Shown here: positions 35,594 through 47,102 of the stretch, in pieces
How the letters are laid out: the number at the start of each line of letters is the position of its first letter
How positions within the stretch are numbered: position 1 is the first letter of the stretch
From: Paraphysomonas bandaiensis
Taxonomy: Eukaryota > Chrysophyceae
Assembly: GCA_965644295.1 (NCBI GenBank)
Contig: CBFFRP010000431.1
Coordinates: 358,808-422,807, forward strand
Reading direction: 5' to 3'
DNA: 64,000 nt
Notes under the pieces: model-generated
The model's database searches: none
Told to the model about the DNA's origin: nothing
The model's input: only the letters and a program-made list of their open reading frames with translations
Translations under genes and position numbers: made by a program

Positions 35594-37887
35594 ATGTTTT
35601 GTTTCAGTTATATATCAGATGAGTTATTATCTATTGGGAGACTGGCTCTGCCGTCTATTATACTCAACGGGCTACATATCTCTATGATGGTATATACATA
35701 CACATATATATCTTATCATAATATAAACACGTATTATCAGGTTATTAATATCATATATATGGGTCATATAGGGAGAGATGCTCTGTCTACAGGAGGTATA
35801 TATACATATCATATTATAGAGAGCTGCTAATAGATAGTGTATATACTTGTTAACAGCAATGGGTATGGCGTTCTATAATATTCTTTGGTATTTCATCGAA
35901 GGATTACTATCTGCACAAGATTCTTTGGCAGTTAATGCCTACAATAGCAGGGACTATGGTGATGTATATATATATCAAGGATTATATGCTTACTGTAGTG
36001 TATACTTTAGTTGCTGTACGACATTGGAGTTATGTGTCTGCAATAGTGATGTTGATGGCTATACTTTTTGGGAGCATTTTGATGGTATTTTCACCTATCA
36101 TTGTCCGAAATGTTATGTTTCTTGATGACCCTCTCGCGGAAAGGGTACGTCAGTGTTTGTCAAGTTGTTATGCTATTATCAGCTTATATTATGCCATCGT
36201 GTTTGCAGACAGTCGAGTTTATTTTTGCTATGATACCGTCGTTATGGTTTCAAGGTGGTTTTCGCGTGCTTCAGAAGTATTTGCAAGCCCAACGTTTGTA
36301 CTTTCCCCCGATACTTTGTCAACTCGCTTCTTTGGGTGTCAACGTTATGGGTATGTAATCCCCTTTAACAGGAAAGTCTGTAATGTATATGCTGCAGTCA
36401 ACTCGCTGCTGTTATTTGGGTTGGGATTTGGGGCTTTTGGCTCAGCCATTGCTACTACTTTGGCGAACGGATGTGCATTTAGTCTAATAATAACTTATTT
36501 GGTATATATTGATGGCTACACCAGGTGTGTTGTAATCGTTTTTGGTTGCGGTGGTGGTGTAATGGCTAAATAGGCTGCGTGATGAATTTATGGCTCTTCT
36601 TTCTCGAGAAGTCTCCGATTTTTTGTCTGAAGAGAGTTTAGGGAAAAATGTACCCCAGGATGGGGGGTCGGTGGAGCTGGGATCATTATCTCGCCGTCGC
36701 ATCACTACTGAAGATGAGGAGGATGGAGAGGAGGAAGCATCTGTTGACAGGAATGGGGCCCAAGACACCGATTCTCTGTTATCCAGGTCCAATTACATTA
36801 GCTAATGCATATTGTGCTCTGACGTGGATACGGTGCAGAGACAGCGTAGACAAGAAACAGGGTAAACAGATAGTGTCATCTGTCGGGTCGTGGAACAGCC
36901 AATTACAAAGAGATTGCCTCAGATTCCTCGCACTAGGGATTCCTGGGTGAGTATCACACGCTCTTTTGATCGTCTGTCGTGTTTCATGTATAGTTGATCT
37001 GCAGGGGTATCGTTTTAGTGACAGAGCAATGGGCTTTCGAGGTAGTTCTGCTAGTGGTATCACAGATTGGGCCTGTATCCATTAGCGCACAGCAGGTTGT
37101 GATATGCTTGATCAAGTAAGTGTTATATGTACGTCTTTATACTCGCTGTATGTGTGATATGATTTTATGTAACGGTATGTACGTTGTAAACAGTTTGATG
37201 TACACGATAGTCCCCATATCGCTATCCACTGCAGCTACTGTTCGAATCTCTCAGCTTTTGGCGGCACAGAACAGTAAAGCAGCTCGGATCTCTTGCATTT
37301 TATCACTGGTTGTGTCTGGCTTATTCATGTGCATCATAGGAGCTGTCTTGTACCGTATCCGACACGTGATTGGATATGCCTTCACATCTGACCCTGATAT
37401 CATCAATCGTATTCATCAGCTATGCCCCATCGTGTCACTATTTCACGTAGTGTATGGGTTCCAGGGACCGCTTCAAGGGGCTCTCAGGGGTATGGCCAGA
37501 CACACAGAAGTACTAGGATATACATTTCTTTCATATTGGGTTCTTGGAGTTCCAGTAGGTATGTATTTAGCATTTTTCACACGACCGCGAAATGGGTTAT
37601 ACGGACTTTGGTACGGCCTCGCTACTGGGGTTGGGTTCCTTGTGTTTATCTTACTCCTAATAGTAATCACGACCGATTGGGAATTGGAGGTCCGAAGAGA
37701 ACGAATTCGGGTGGAAAAGTATCAAAATAGCTTCTCAATTGTTCAGGCATGCCCTGTTCCTGGAAGTAGAGCACAAGGAGGTTTTCTTCTAGTGGGATCC
37801 TCTGGTGACGAAGAGTTGGATGAAATTGAGAGAATAGAAATATCATTTTTTGAGCAAGACTCGGAAGGGAAAGATCATGATGTATGA
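35594..37887 (+). CDS. MATE-family multidrug/organic-cation exporter
   Basis: Ten exons (35594-35689, 35741-35795, 35857-35958, 36011-36144, 36209-36350, 36398-36524, 36574-36786, 36839-36946, 37005-37115, 37194-37887) close in frame: 593 residues. MATE landmarks appear in order: LLSIGRLALPSIILNG, MGHIGRDALSTGAM, FIEGLLSAQDSLAVNAYNS, the loop DDPLAER, IPSLWF...LQKYLQAQ, PPILCQLASLGVN, GAFGSAIATTLANG; then in the second half TEQWAFEVVLLVVSQIGPVS, STAATVRISQLL, YGFQGPLQGALRGM and FLSYWVLGVPVGMYL. The family exports organic cations or drugs in exchange for H+ or Na+. A long acidic cytosolic loop (TTEDEEDGEEEASVD) separates the two halves. The exon 5 acceptor at 36208 was chosen because it restores the normal spacing from DDP to IPSL. 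Confidence 0.85.
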
Positions 37888-38581
37888 GTAGTCGTTTTAG
37901 GATTAATATAGTGACTGTAATTAGTGGTAAATAGAACATGTAGCCTCTTTAATATTGGACTGCTTTCGTGTTAAAGTTTGATGTGTTAGTTCATGGATAG
38001 CATATGATTAGTAACCGTTATCATTTTCTTTATATTTCATTGCAGAAATCGACGTGGAATTTATATTATCACACTTGAAAAAGAATGATACACATATGTG
38101 TAGTGCATTGACTTAACATATTTAATATTGATTAGTATCTACTTCTTTCTTCTTTTAATACAAACCACTAACCACACTTATTCCGACGACAATGTAATCA
38201 AAGCGGCACGACTAGGCCGATATCTTATGTATGCCATGTGTAAGGCTCAGATTATTGCCCATGTTTATTAATCGTAGTAGTGTAGAGATGTACATGTACG
38301 CATGTACTCTAAGAGTATCTCATTTGGTATATCTGGAATCTGGAGCAACACCAGGTGTGTTGAAATGTTGAAATCATTTTTGGCTAGCAATATATAAAGA
38401 GTTGCTGATTAAAGAAAGAAACAACTAATTAGGTTGTATATATTGGAATATCAAACACTAAAAACTTCTGAACACATTCACTGCCACATAAACATATCAC
38501 GACTGCACTGTATGCTAAAAAATATAATAAAGCTCATCGGGGTCCGATCGACAATAATAATTACCGTAGATTCCCTTCAAC
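37888..38581. other. Convergent intergenic region
   Basis: AT-rich; no gene and no TATG tract. Confidence 0.5.
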
Positions 38582-39489
38582 CTATGAACAACTGACCTGA
38601 ATAGGAAAGTCGAAATACGTATCGGGAAACGGCTCATTGTTCAATGTATAATGCCACCATTCTCCCTCATAATTCGTGAAATTGTGCCTCGCCATCAAAT
38701 CAACCAACAGTATGCGATTGTCACGTTGTTCCGAACTAAAAAATTCAGTTATACAAATATAGATGAAATGCATCAACACTAATTTAATCAATAAAATACA
38801 CTCGACGGAATACTGTGTGAAAATATACAGTAATACATACATAGGCATGGAACTTACGATATTAGATCCGTATATGTGTTTGCCCATTCCGACAAACAAT
38901 CAAACCCGGTGCCCATATCTACAGAGTTGTCTCCGAACCTTTCATCAGCAGGAGCAAAGCATTCAACCAATTCCTGTCCAGGATAATATATGTCCTGATC
39001 AGAGACTGGTAACTTTACTATAGTTAAGTCAAGGGTAGAGCCGCGGCTGTGGCCGGATTGTGTTGCAATGTAATCCGGAAAGAGGTCAGGTTTGTTCATA
39101 GTAGGATAGAACTCTTTCTTCATTAGAGTATCCATAGAATTATTCGACCACAATACAAAATCATCCACAGCTCGCTGCGGTCGGTAACAGTCATACACTT
39201 TGAGAGTATATCCCATCGCCATAGCCTCAACTTGTACATCCTTAAGAGCTAATGCAGCTGTAGTAGTTAATACACACATAGGAGTATTATATCCTTCAAC
39301 ACGACGACCCATAAAATTATGTGGGGTATAGTATCGTATATCTTGTATGATTGTATGATCTATATCAGATAATAAACTGAAAGTATGAGGAATACAGTCT
39401 GCACATGTATGTATAGAGATTGATTCAGAGGATACATATGTGATAATAAGAGATATGAGAATAGAAGGGGTGATAATTGGATGAATCAT
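38582..39489 (-). CDS. Secreted VanX-like D-Ala-D-Ala dipeptidase (peptidase family M15D)
   Basis: Exons complement(38858-39489) and complement(38582-38735) over a 122-nt GT-AG intron; 261 residues. The start at 39489 gives a hydrophobic signal peptide (PSILISLIITYVSS). Active-site motifs of VanX/DdpX are all present: YDCYRPQRAV (substrate-binding Arg), QSGHSRGSTLDL (first zinc His and Asp of SxHxxGxxxD), and GEWWHY (catalytic Glu and zinc His). Bacterial VanX cleaves D-Ala-D-Ala to disarm vancomycin or recycle wall peptides. In a eukaryote the enzyme would be exported and might act on bacterial wall fragments or prey; that is inference. The intron and host-like AT-rich 5' end argue that it is a resident gene, not contamination. 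Bacterial origin by transfer is likely. Confidence 0.85.
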
Positions 39490-39585
39490 GATGGGAATGT
39501 AAGGTGTATATATTGGAAGTGATTGAGGGTATAGTTGCACATATATATATGAGTTGGTTTAAAGTCGTGTATGTATGTATGTATG

Positions 39586-39617
<32 letters not shown>

Positions 39618-40367
39618 TGTATGTATGTATGTATGTATGTATGTATGTATGTATGTATGTATGTATGTATGTATGTATGTATGTATGTATGTATGTATGT
39701 ATGTATGTATGTATGTATGTATGTATGTATGTATGTATGTATGTATGTATGTATGTATGTATGTATGTATGTATGTATGTATGTATGTATGTATGTATGT
39801 ATGTATGTATGTATGTATGTATGTATGTATGTATGTATGTATGTATGTATGTATGTATGTATGTATGTACAGTATGTATGTATGTATGTATGTATGTATG
39901 TATGTGTGTGTGTATGTATGTATGTATGTATGTATGTATGTATGTATGTATGTATGTATGTGTGTGTGTATGTATGTACAGTATGTATGATAGTGGTATA
40001 ATTGTACATATAGAATATTTATTTTTCGAGAAGTTCAAAAGCACCTTCGAAAATCTTGCCCAGTAACTGTTGGGGGGGGTGTACCACCAATCAGATCGTC
40101 GAAATACGAAAAAAAACATATGGAAATTATCGAACTTGAATTTGCACCATCTGCTTATATATACATCCATACATATGTACATATCTATCCTATACACACT
40201 CTCACTATAGTCCTTAACACAATATATTGCTACTATCTTCCTCACCATTAATCTAATAGTATCAACAATACGTGTCGATACATAATATCAACACAATCAA
40301 TTAATACATAGATTCATATATATATATATATTCAATTCCATTCAAGTATTAGTATTATAATCAATAC
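39490..40367. other. Divergent promoter interval, VanX-like (-) / PRODH (+)
   Basis: Half of it is the (TATG)n tract 39569-39989. The rest is AT-rich with no gene. Confidence 0.6.
39569..39989 (+). repeat. (TATG)n microsatellite, about 420 bp
   Basis: About 100 units with TGTGTG and ACAG interruptions near 39870, 39905 and 39960. Confidence 0.95.
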
Positions 40368-41984
40368 ATGCAATCTATTCACAGTATAACACACAAAGGG
40401 ATTAAACATATACGTTATATTACATCATATAATCAGATATTAAAACGTCATTTTACATCAAATTTAATTGATTTTAATGATACAAAAACAAGTTTTGAAT
40501 CAAAATCTTTTATTCAATTATTAAGAGGATATTTCGTCTTTCAGTCATGTCGTTTGCCATGGATCGTTAATAAATCTGAAGACTTAATTCGATATTCATA
40601 TAAGTTTTTGGGTAATACTATTACTGATACGGTGCTTAAATATACATATTTTAAACATTTTTGTGCCGGAGAAGACACAATTTCTATACGTCCAGTTATA
40701 CAATCATTCGATCGCAATGGTGTCGGATCTATTCTAGACTATGCTGCTGAAGCGGATATCACTGAAGACACAATGGATCTATTAAAAGACCTTACAGAAG
40801 AAGAGCGTGATATTTCTGTGCGTACGTATGATTATAAGAATGAGGAGCTGTGCGACCGACGAATGGAAACATTTGCTGATTGTCTGCGGTCTGCGAATGC
40901 AGTCAAGGGATACTCAACTAACGGCTTTGTTGCCATCAAGTGTACCGCGCTCACAGATCCTAAACTTTTAGAAAAAATGTCGACCACTGTAACGGAGTTG
41001 AGGAATTTATTTCTCAAGTTTGATATTGATGGCAGTGGATTCATAACCAAAGACGAATTCAGAAAACAGTATGAGAGACACTTTTCTGGGTCTGGGGCAG
41101 AAGTCGAAGAGGTCTTTAGAATGCTTGACAGCGATCAGGATGGTATGGTTGACTATGTTTCGTGGAGTAATATAATTACTATCGAAGACCTCTATAAACT
41201 GACTTCCCACTGTAAAGTGAAGGGTCCGCTGTTTAATGCCACTTTTACAACTGAAGAGCGCGAGATGTTGTTGCGTATGCGCACACGGCTGAATACTCTC
41301 GCAGAACTAGCTTCAAAGATGGATGTTCACATGATGATTGATGCAGAACATACCTATTTTCAGCCCGCTATTGATAACATTGCGTATACACTCATGAACA
41401 GCTACAACCAGAACAAGGCCGTAATTTTCACTACCTACCAAATGTACTTGACTGACTCAATGGGCCGGTTATTGACGGACCTGAAACGTGCTGAATTAGG
41501 CAATTACTACTTTGCTGCTAAACTTGTTCGTGGAGCTTATATGGAGCTTGAGAGAAAGCGAGCCGAGGATATGGGATACAAAGATCCTATTCAGCCCAGT
41601 AAACAAGCCACAGATGACAACTATAACGAAGGTGTTGCGGAAGTACTGAGGCGTATTCGCGATGGGAAGAAAGTTGAGCTGATGATCGCTTCCCACAATC
41701 AGTCATCTGTGGAAAATACTATTCGTATGATGTCAGAACATGGTATTCCCAATGATGGCCCAGTTCACTTTGCCCAGTTGATGGGCATGGCTGATCACTT
41801 GACATACGGTCTAGGGAAACAGAAGTACAAAGCGTATAAATATGTGCCATATGGGCAAGTGAAGGAGGTAATGCCTTACCTCACCCGCCGAGCTATAGAG
41901 AATTCTGGTATGCTTGGTGGTGCCAAACTTGAAATCCAAATGTTTCGTGCGGAGATTCTACGGAGGCTAGGTTTGGGAAAGTAG
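40368..41984 (+). CDS. PRODH: Proline dehydrogenase with EF-hand insert (mitochondrial)
   Basis: Single exon, 538 residues. PRODH is an FAD enzyme of the inner mitochondrial membrane that oxidises proline to pyrroline-5-carboxylate. Catalytic-domain motifs are present: DAEHTYFQPAI, AAKLVRGAYMELER, MIASHNQSSVENT, VHFAQLMGMADHLTYGL, YVPYGQVKEVMPYLTRRAIE. Before the main barrel sits a pair of EF-hands: DIDGSGFITKDE, with all acidic loop positions, and DSDQDGMVDYVS. This suggests calcium control. The N-terminus is basic and hydroxylated (THKGIKHIRYITSYNQILKR), fitting a mitochondrial targeting signal. The first 400 bases are AT-rich relative to the rest. EF-hand PRODHs are known from several protist and animal groups. 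Confidence 0.9.
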   Translation: MQSIHSITHKGIKHIRYITSYNQILKRHFTSNLIDFNDTKTSFESKSFIQLLRGYFVFQSCRLPWIVNKSEDLIRYSYKFLGNTITDTVLKYTYFKHFCAGEDTISIRPVIQSFDRNGVGSILDYAAEADITEDTMDLLKDLTEEERDISVRTYDYKNEELCDRRMETFADCLRSANAVKGYSTNGFVAIKCTALTDPKLLEKMSTTVTELRNLFLKFDIDGSGFITKDEFRKQYERHFSGSGAEVEEVFRMLDSDQDGMVDYVSWSNIITIEDLYKLTSHCKVKGPLFNATFTTEEREMLLRMRTRLNTLAELASKMDVHMMIDAEHTYFQPAIDNIAYTLMNSYNQNKAVIFTTYQMYLTDSMGRLLTDLKRAELGNYYFAAKLVRGAYMELERKRAEDMGYKDPIQPSKQATDDNYNEGVAEVLRRIRDGKKVELMIASHNQSSVENTIRMMSEHGIPNDGPVHFAQLMGMADHLTYGLGKQKYKAYKYVPYGQVKEVMPYLTRRAIENSGMLGGAKLEIQMFRAEILRRLGLGK

Positions 41985-42911
41985 ATCGAAAAATCGACTA
42001 TTTAGTTGGAATTTATCAGCTGACTGCAACTGCAGCACATAAATTCGCTGGTTTGTTGACTAGATCACTTTATTCACATAAGTGTATTGCGTCGCTTTCT
42101 TGTTTTGGCCTCGTTATTGTTTAGCTTGTGGCACCAGACGGTGTGCTCGCGGTGCCACTTTCGTCAGGCCGATTGTAAACAAGAAAAGAGACATTTATGA
42201 TGGTTAGTTGTTAAATCAGAATATTGTGATATGTTCATTCGTCAGCACTAAAATTATAATCAATAATATCATTTTTTAATTAAAATGTCGCATCGTGGTA
42301 GTATGGCTACACACTGCAACAGTAACAATCATAACTCTTATATTCAGGGTGCAAGTTTTCACTTTCGTGACTTTAGATTACAATCTGGTGGCGAGTGCAT
42401 TATACACTACCCAATAGACATAATGATACACAATTTACTCTATTAAAAAACTAGTTTAGCTGCATAGACAAAAAAAGTTAGGGTGAATGGTGAATTATTC
42501 ACCTAGATACTTTTCTAGATATGTTGTTATGTTGTGATAGACCACAAAATGTGAGCGAAATAAAATCTAATAATCCAAAAATTGCACATCGCAGAAACCA
42601 CAAGACCTTAATAATGCCCTTCTAAGCCAATATTACATATTACAACCCTCAATTAATTCATGGGTCGAGTTGATTATCCCTCCTAGCTCTCTATTTTAGA
42701 CTAATATAATGATAAAGACTAATACCTTATCCTTGCATATATTATAACAAATTTCAGATATTAACACTTTGAAGTGCACGACGCATCAAATATACAACAT
42801 AACTTATTTCGCAATTGCTTTCGTTATCACAAAAAGAGTGTCGTATCATTACAGAATTTTGATTATTACTTTGATTGTTTAACTACATATGTCTGAATTA
42901 GAAGGTGATAA
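41985..42911. other. Convergent intergenic region
   Basis: AT-rich; no gene, no TATG tract. A 50-codon ORF near 42285 is not convincing. Confidence 0.5.
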
Positions 42912-44207
42912 CTAGTTCAAGTGCGGTGTTGTACACATGAAATTAACCAATGCCATCGTTGAACTCTCATAATTCACGTCCCCAACAAATGCTAGGATAC
43001 CAGCCTTATGCTTACACAATGCCACGACACAGCCGCCCTCATCTTCATACAAAACTTCATCACTCTTAACTCCAGATAGGGACACAGCTTTCACATTATA
43101 AGTTTCTGGGAATTGAGATATCAGTGGTCCCAGAGCACTATTTGAGGGGGAGCGTGTATAGTCAGTTCTATGGTAATTAGAATGGAACCAGTTTTTACCA
43201 AACCACTCCTGGAAAACTTTTGCGACTATTCCCTCACCGTGAAGCACCAATCTGCCACCCTTGGACACCCAGCCGCAGAGTGTAGCCTCCAGTCTATCGC
43301 TGTTTATCCACCTCCAGCATTCACCCCCTGCAGACCCCACGCTTAAAATATAACATGCCGAATAATTATTTGACGCCAGACTGGCTATCACATTCTCTCC
43401 TCGGCTTTTTTTGTCAAAGTCTAAGAAATCAAAAGCGATATCTCTTTCGCGCAATGTTGTTGATATAGCCTCGAGGTGAGGACAGATATCAGAATTGAAA
43501 AGGAGCCCGGTAACAACCAATACCCTTACCGATTTCGAAGGAACAGCACTAGGAGCAGGATTCTCATTAAGAGTTGACGTACGCAACCCAGCGGAGGCAT
43601 CACCAATTTCCCGCCCCCTCTCCGCAGAGGGAAGTTTTATATCCCAACCACTATATATATCCGTGCAAATTATCTTCTCTGTGCCTCCATTATCATATTT
43701 AATCGTATAAGTGCACATATCATCCATATCAATTCCATACTTGGGGTGGTACTTTACTTCCGGGTTTTTGTAAACTCCTTTCCCACGATTAAAGGATACA
43801 ATTTTACCACTCAATGGATCGGCATGTCCTGTTATCATCGACACACGCGTACCAATAGGTAATACATCCACAAATCTATCCGGATAATCTCCACAAGCAA
43901 GATTAATCCTTAATTTTTTATTGGATTTACATATTTTTTTATGAGTTTTCCAATGAGTGCTTTGACAATTTGTACCACAGTATCTTACGAGTCGACAACG
44001 ACTACATAATAAACTTGCATGATTATGACATGATGGATTATAACACAGTGATTCCAATTGTTTTTGTGCTTCATTTTTTGCATCTTCATTCATATCAATG
44101 AAATCCATACAACATTTATGACATCTCTCTAAACCATGTGTACATAGTTCTATTTCATATGTAATACCTTTACCAATATCTTTAGTAATAGTAGTTGTTT
44201 CAAACAT
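42912..44207 (-). CDS. MYND-finger protein with SH3-like and Rossmann-like C-terminal parts
   Basis: Single exon, 431 residues, ATG at 44207. A MYND zinc finger lies at about residues 54-92: CYNPSC, CSRC, VRYCGTNCQSTHW, HKKIC. A CHKCC pair just before it (residues about 29-33) could bind another metal. Residues about 115-190 (IGTRVSMITGHADPLSGKIV, YTIKYDNGGTEKI) look like an SH3/Tudor-like barrel. Residues about 228-430 form an alternating alpha/beta region (VRVLVVTGLLFN, YILSVGSAGGE, GGRLVLHGEG, AGILAFVGDVNYE), like class-I glutamine-amidotransferase folds without a clear catalytic Cys. MYND fingers bind Pro-rich peptides. The whole-protein function is unknown. Confidence 0.65.
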   Translation of the reverse strand: MFETTTITKDIGKGITYEIELCTHGLERCHKCCMDFIDMNEDAKNEAQKQLESLCYNPSCHNHASLLCSRCRLVRYCGTNCQSTHWKTHKKICKSNKKLRINLACGDYPDRFVDVLPIGTRVSMITGHADPLSGKIVSFNRGKGVYKNPEVKYHPKYGIDMDDMCTYTIKYDNGGTEKIICTDIYSGWDIKLPSAERGREIGDASAGLRTSTLNENPAPSAVPSKSVRVLVVTGLLFNSDICPHLEAISTTLRERDIAFDFLDFDKKSRGENVIASLASNNYSACYILSVGSAGGECWRWINSDRLEATLCGWVSKGGRLVLHGEGIVAKVFQEWFGKNWFHSNYHRTDYTRSPSNSALGPLISQFPETYNVKAVSLSGVKSDEVLYEDEGGCVVALCKHKAGILAFVGDVNYESSTMALVNFMCTTPHLN

Positions 44208-45015
44208 GATATGTAGATTAGATTAGAGAGGGAAGTAATGTATGTGATGTTATGAAATGATGAGATGTCTATAGTATAGTTACATAGCGACACTTGTCTA
44301 TATAATCTAGAAGCAAGTGTGAGTTCATATGAGTGGATATTAGAAGGATCTTCTACTGTCAATCCCTAAACCCCTAAAATATAGAGATTGTGTAGAGTAA
44401 GAGTGCACTTGTACACTCTATTATTGTGATTATAATGTCACAGAAGTCAAAAAAACCCAATATTTTTAGATTTAAGATATACATGTAAATACAGAGTGTA
44501 TTTTGTACAAAAAGTAGAGTATATACAAACATTTTCAGTTTGGTGGCTGTTCGAGATATGTGGACATCATCATCAGCATTTGATTCTAACAGTATTTTAA
44601 CCTTCAAAAAAAAATAACGAAACGTAAAATCAATACATCTATATATATATAGATCTATACGTTTCTATACTATACACACATACACTCTCTCTATACGGTA
44701 CGTATGTATGCACGTATGTATGTATGTATGTATGTATGTATGTATGTATGTGTGTAGAGGTTGGAGTTAAGTAGAGCTCCTAAATTTCAATTTCATTGCA
44801 ACAGAAGGATATATATAACCTCTACCAGAATTATACAAAGAGTGTGTGTGTGTGAGAGAGAGTATTTATCATCCTTCCTTCTAATTGAAATTAACATAAA
44901 CTTGTGATAACAATCATTATATCTCTATAATAATACTTATCATCATATCTCATATATATATATATAGAATTATTTGATTGAATTGATTATGTTTTATTAA
45001 TTATAATCAATCATC
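44208..45015. other. Divergent promoter interval, MYND (-) / IFT52 (+)
   Basis: No gene. Short TATG tract at 44701-44755 and TA-rich DNA before the IFT52 start. Confidence 0.55.
44701..44755 (+). repeat. Short (TATG)n microsatellite
   Basis: About 12 TATG units in the divergent interval between the MYND gene and IFT52. Confidence 0.85.
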
Positions 45016-47102
45016 ATGTCAGCAGGAGATACTGAAAAAGTGAAGGTCATTGACATTATTATCCCTCTGTATAATCATATATATAACTGTGTTTTTTTAT
45101 ATATAGAAAATTATTTTATTTGATGCATCAAAGAAAGAAACACACCACTTAAGTAGTGGATTTAAGAAATTATTTCGTAGACTTAGAACGAATTATAAAG
45201 TTGCAGCGTAAGTAAATTTATTCGAAATAATTTTCTTATTTGACAATATTTCAGTAATAAAGAAGAGATATCACGTGATGCGTTAGCAGATGCATCGTTA
45301 ATTGTTTTCGGGGCTCCTCGAGAGGAGTTTACAGCAACCGAAATTGCGGATTTAACTCAGTGGCTTAATGGTGGAGGTCGTATTTTGATGATGGCAACTG
45401 ATGGAGGAGATTTTGAGGAGAATTCGAACCTTAAAAGTTTCTTGGAAAGGTATTTTTTTCGTTCATGCTCAATTTGTTTGACCAATTCCTTTGCTGTAGC
45501 TATGGTGTGAGTTGCAATAACGACAGTGTGATGAGAAGTGTGTATTATAAATATTTACACCCGAAGGAAGTTTTTATTGCAGACGGCATCTTAGTACCGG
45601 ATTTGATCAAAAAGAAAAATGTAACATCTATAGCTGGTTCTCGTAAGAACGCACCAACTGCAGGGAAGGGCACGGAGAAAGGTGCGCGAGCTCAAGCAGC
45701 CAATGAGAAGCTTGCTTTTGTGTACCCGTACGGTGTATCCCTGAATGTACAACGCCCTTCACGTCCCCTCCTTTCGTCGGGACCCATTTCTTATCCTATG
45801 AACCGTCCTATAGCGGCCGTTTGGGAGTCTGAAACTGTCGCTGAAGTAGGGGCGCTTCGTGGACGTTTGGTGGTGGTTGGTGCTGTTGATTTATTCAGTG
45901 ACGACTGGCTTGATAAAGAAGAGAATGCCAAATTGAGTGATATAATATTCTCGTGGCTTCTTAGTGACCTTGAGGTTGATATGACAACAGATAGACATGA
46001 CGGCGAATTGTTGTGGGACTATACCCGAATTCCACATGTAGAATCCCTCTCCAACACAATTAAGCCGTGTTTGCAAGGGATGGAAGAACTTCCAAAGGAT
46101 TTTACTCGCTTGTTTGATAACAAAATGTTTGCGTTTGACACTACTCTTATCCCAGAGGCTGTGCGATTATATCAGACCCTCGGTGTGCCGCATGACCCTT
46201 TGACACTCATTCCTCCGCAGTTTGAATGTCCATTGCCAAAATTGGCGCCAGCTATATTTCCTCCAGCAATGAGAGAACCACCACCCCCAGCCCTGGATCA
46301 GTTCGATCTCGATGAACACTTTGCGAAGGAGTCCTTGCGCCTTGCACAACTTACCAATAAGTGCACTAATGGAGAAGAGGATCTCGAGTACTATGTCGCT
46401 GAGTCTGGAGATATCCTTGGGGTATCTGCTGAACTTCCCTTTGGAGAACGCACTGCTAAGCATATTTTGTTTCACATCTTCAAGCAGATAGTTGATTTCA
46501 AAAAACAAGATGCAGGTAAATCCAGTAACTACAATCTGGATGCATTGGGTCCGGCACCGGCTTACGAATATGACGGAGGGGATGCTGTGGAGGCCACGGC
46601 GGTAGCAGTAGCTCACATCTCCCATGTAGATTTGGCGCCGATGAAGAGTACTAACCGAGGAAATTTAGAGGTCGGTCGAAGCAAATTTTTGCGAATAGTA
46701 ATTGTCTGTCATGGATGTCCTGTCATGAGTGCTTTAGATTGCACTGCCATACCCAGTAGTGATGCAATAATGTTCTCCTATCGCTATTCACTTACCGTTC
46801 ATATGTAGGCTTTGCAGCCGCTTGATGAGGGCTTTAGTTTTGGAGGACCTGCATTGGGTGGTGCTGGTGCAAAGCAATCGAAGGAGAGTGAATCGTCTGC
46901 AAAGAAAGATGCGGATAATCTAGGATCTCTTCGAGATAAAGAGAGTGACAGGCGACCGGAGGCAAAAAGAAATGCATTTGGTGGGGATGAGATGAGCTTC
47001 GACCGAGCGGATGCAAAGGGAGGTTCATCCAACAGGGCAGACACGAAACCTAACCGCAAAGGAATGGAATCGGATGATAATGTGCAAATCATGACCTTTT
47101 AA
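45016..47102 (+). CDS. IFT52: Intraflagellar transport protein IFT52
   Basis: Exons 45016-45045, 45107-45207, 45255-45449, 45500-46670 and 46809-47102 close in frame: 596 residues. The N-terminal GIFT domain is clear: ILFDASKKETHHLSSGFKKL, RRLRTNYKV, VFGAPREEFTATEIADL, WLNGGGRILMM, DGGDFEENSNLKSFLE. Later matches are YYKYLHPKEVFIADGIL, PIAAVWESETVAEVGALRGRL, DLFSDDWLDKEENAKLSDI, and a C-terminal FDLDEHFAKESLRLAQLTNK. IFT52 is a core IFT-B1 subunit (with IFT88, IFT70 and IFT46) required to build cilia. It is longer than the usual 430-460 residues because of a Lys/Ala-rich insert (about residue 130) and a charged C-terminal tail from the last exon. The final 138-nt intron is the least certain. 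Confidence 0.88.

Noticed and set aside
42285-42447. ORF of about 50 codons beginning MSHRGSM
   Set aside because: Too short, no motif, and within a convergent intergenic region that otherwise looks non-coding.
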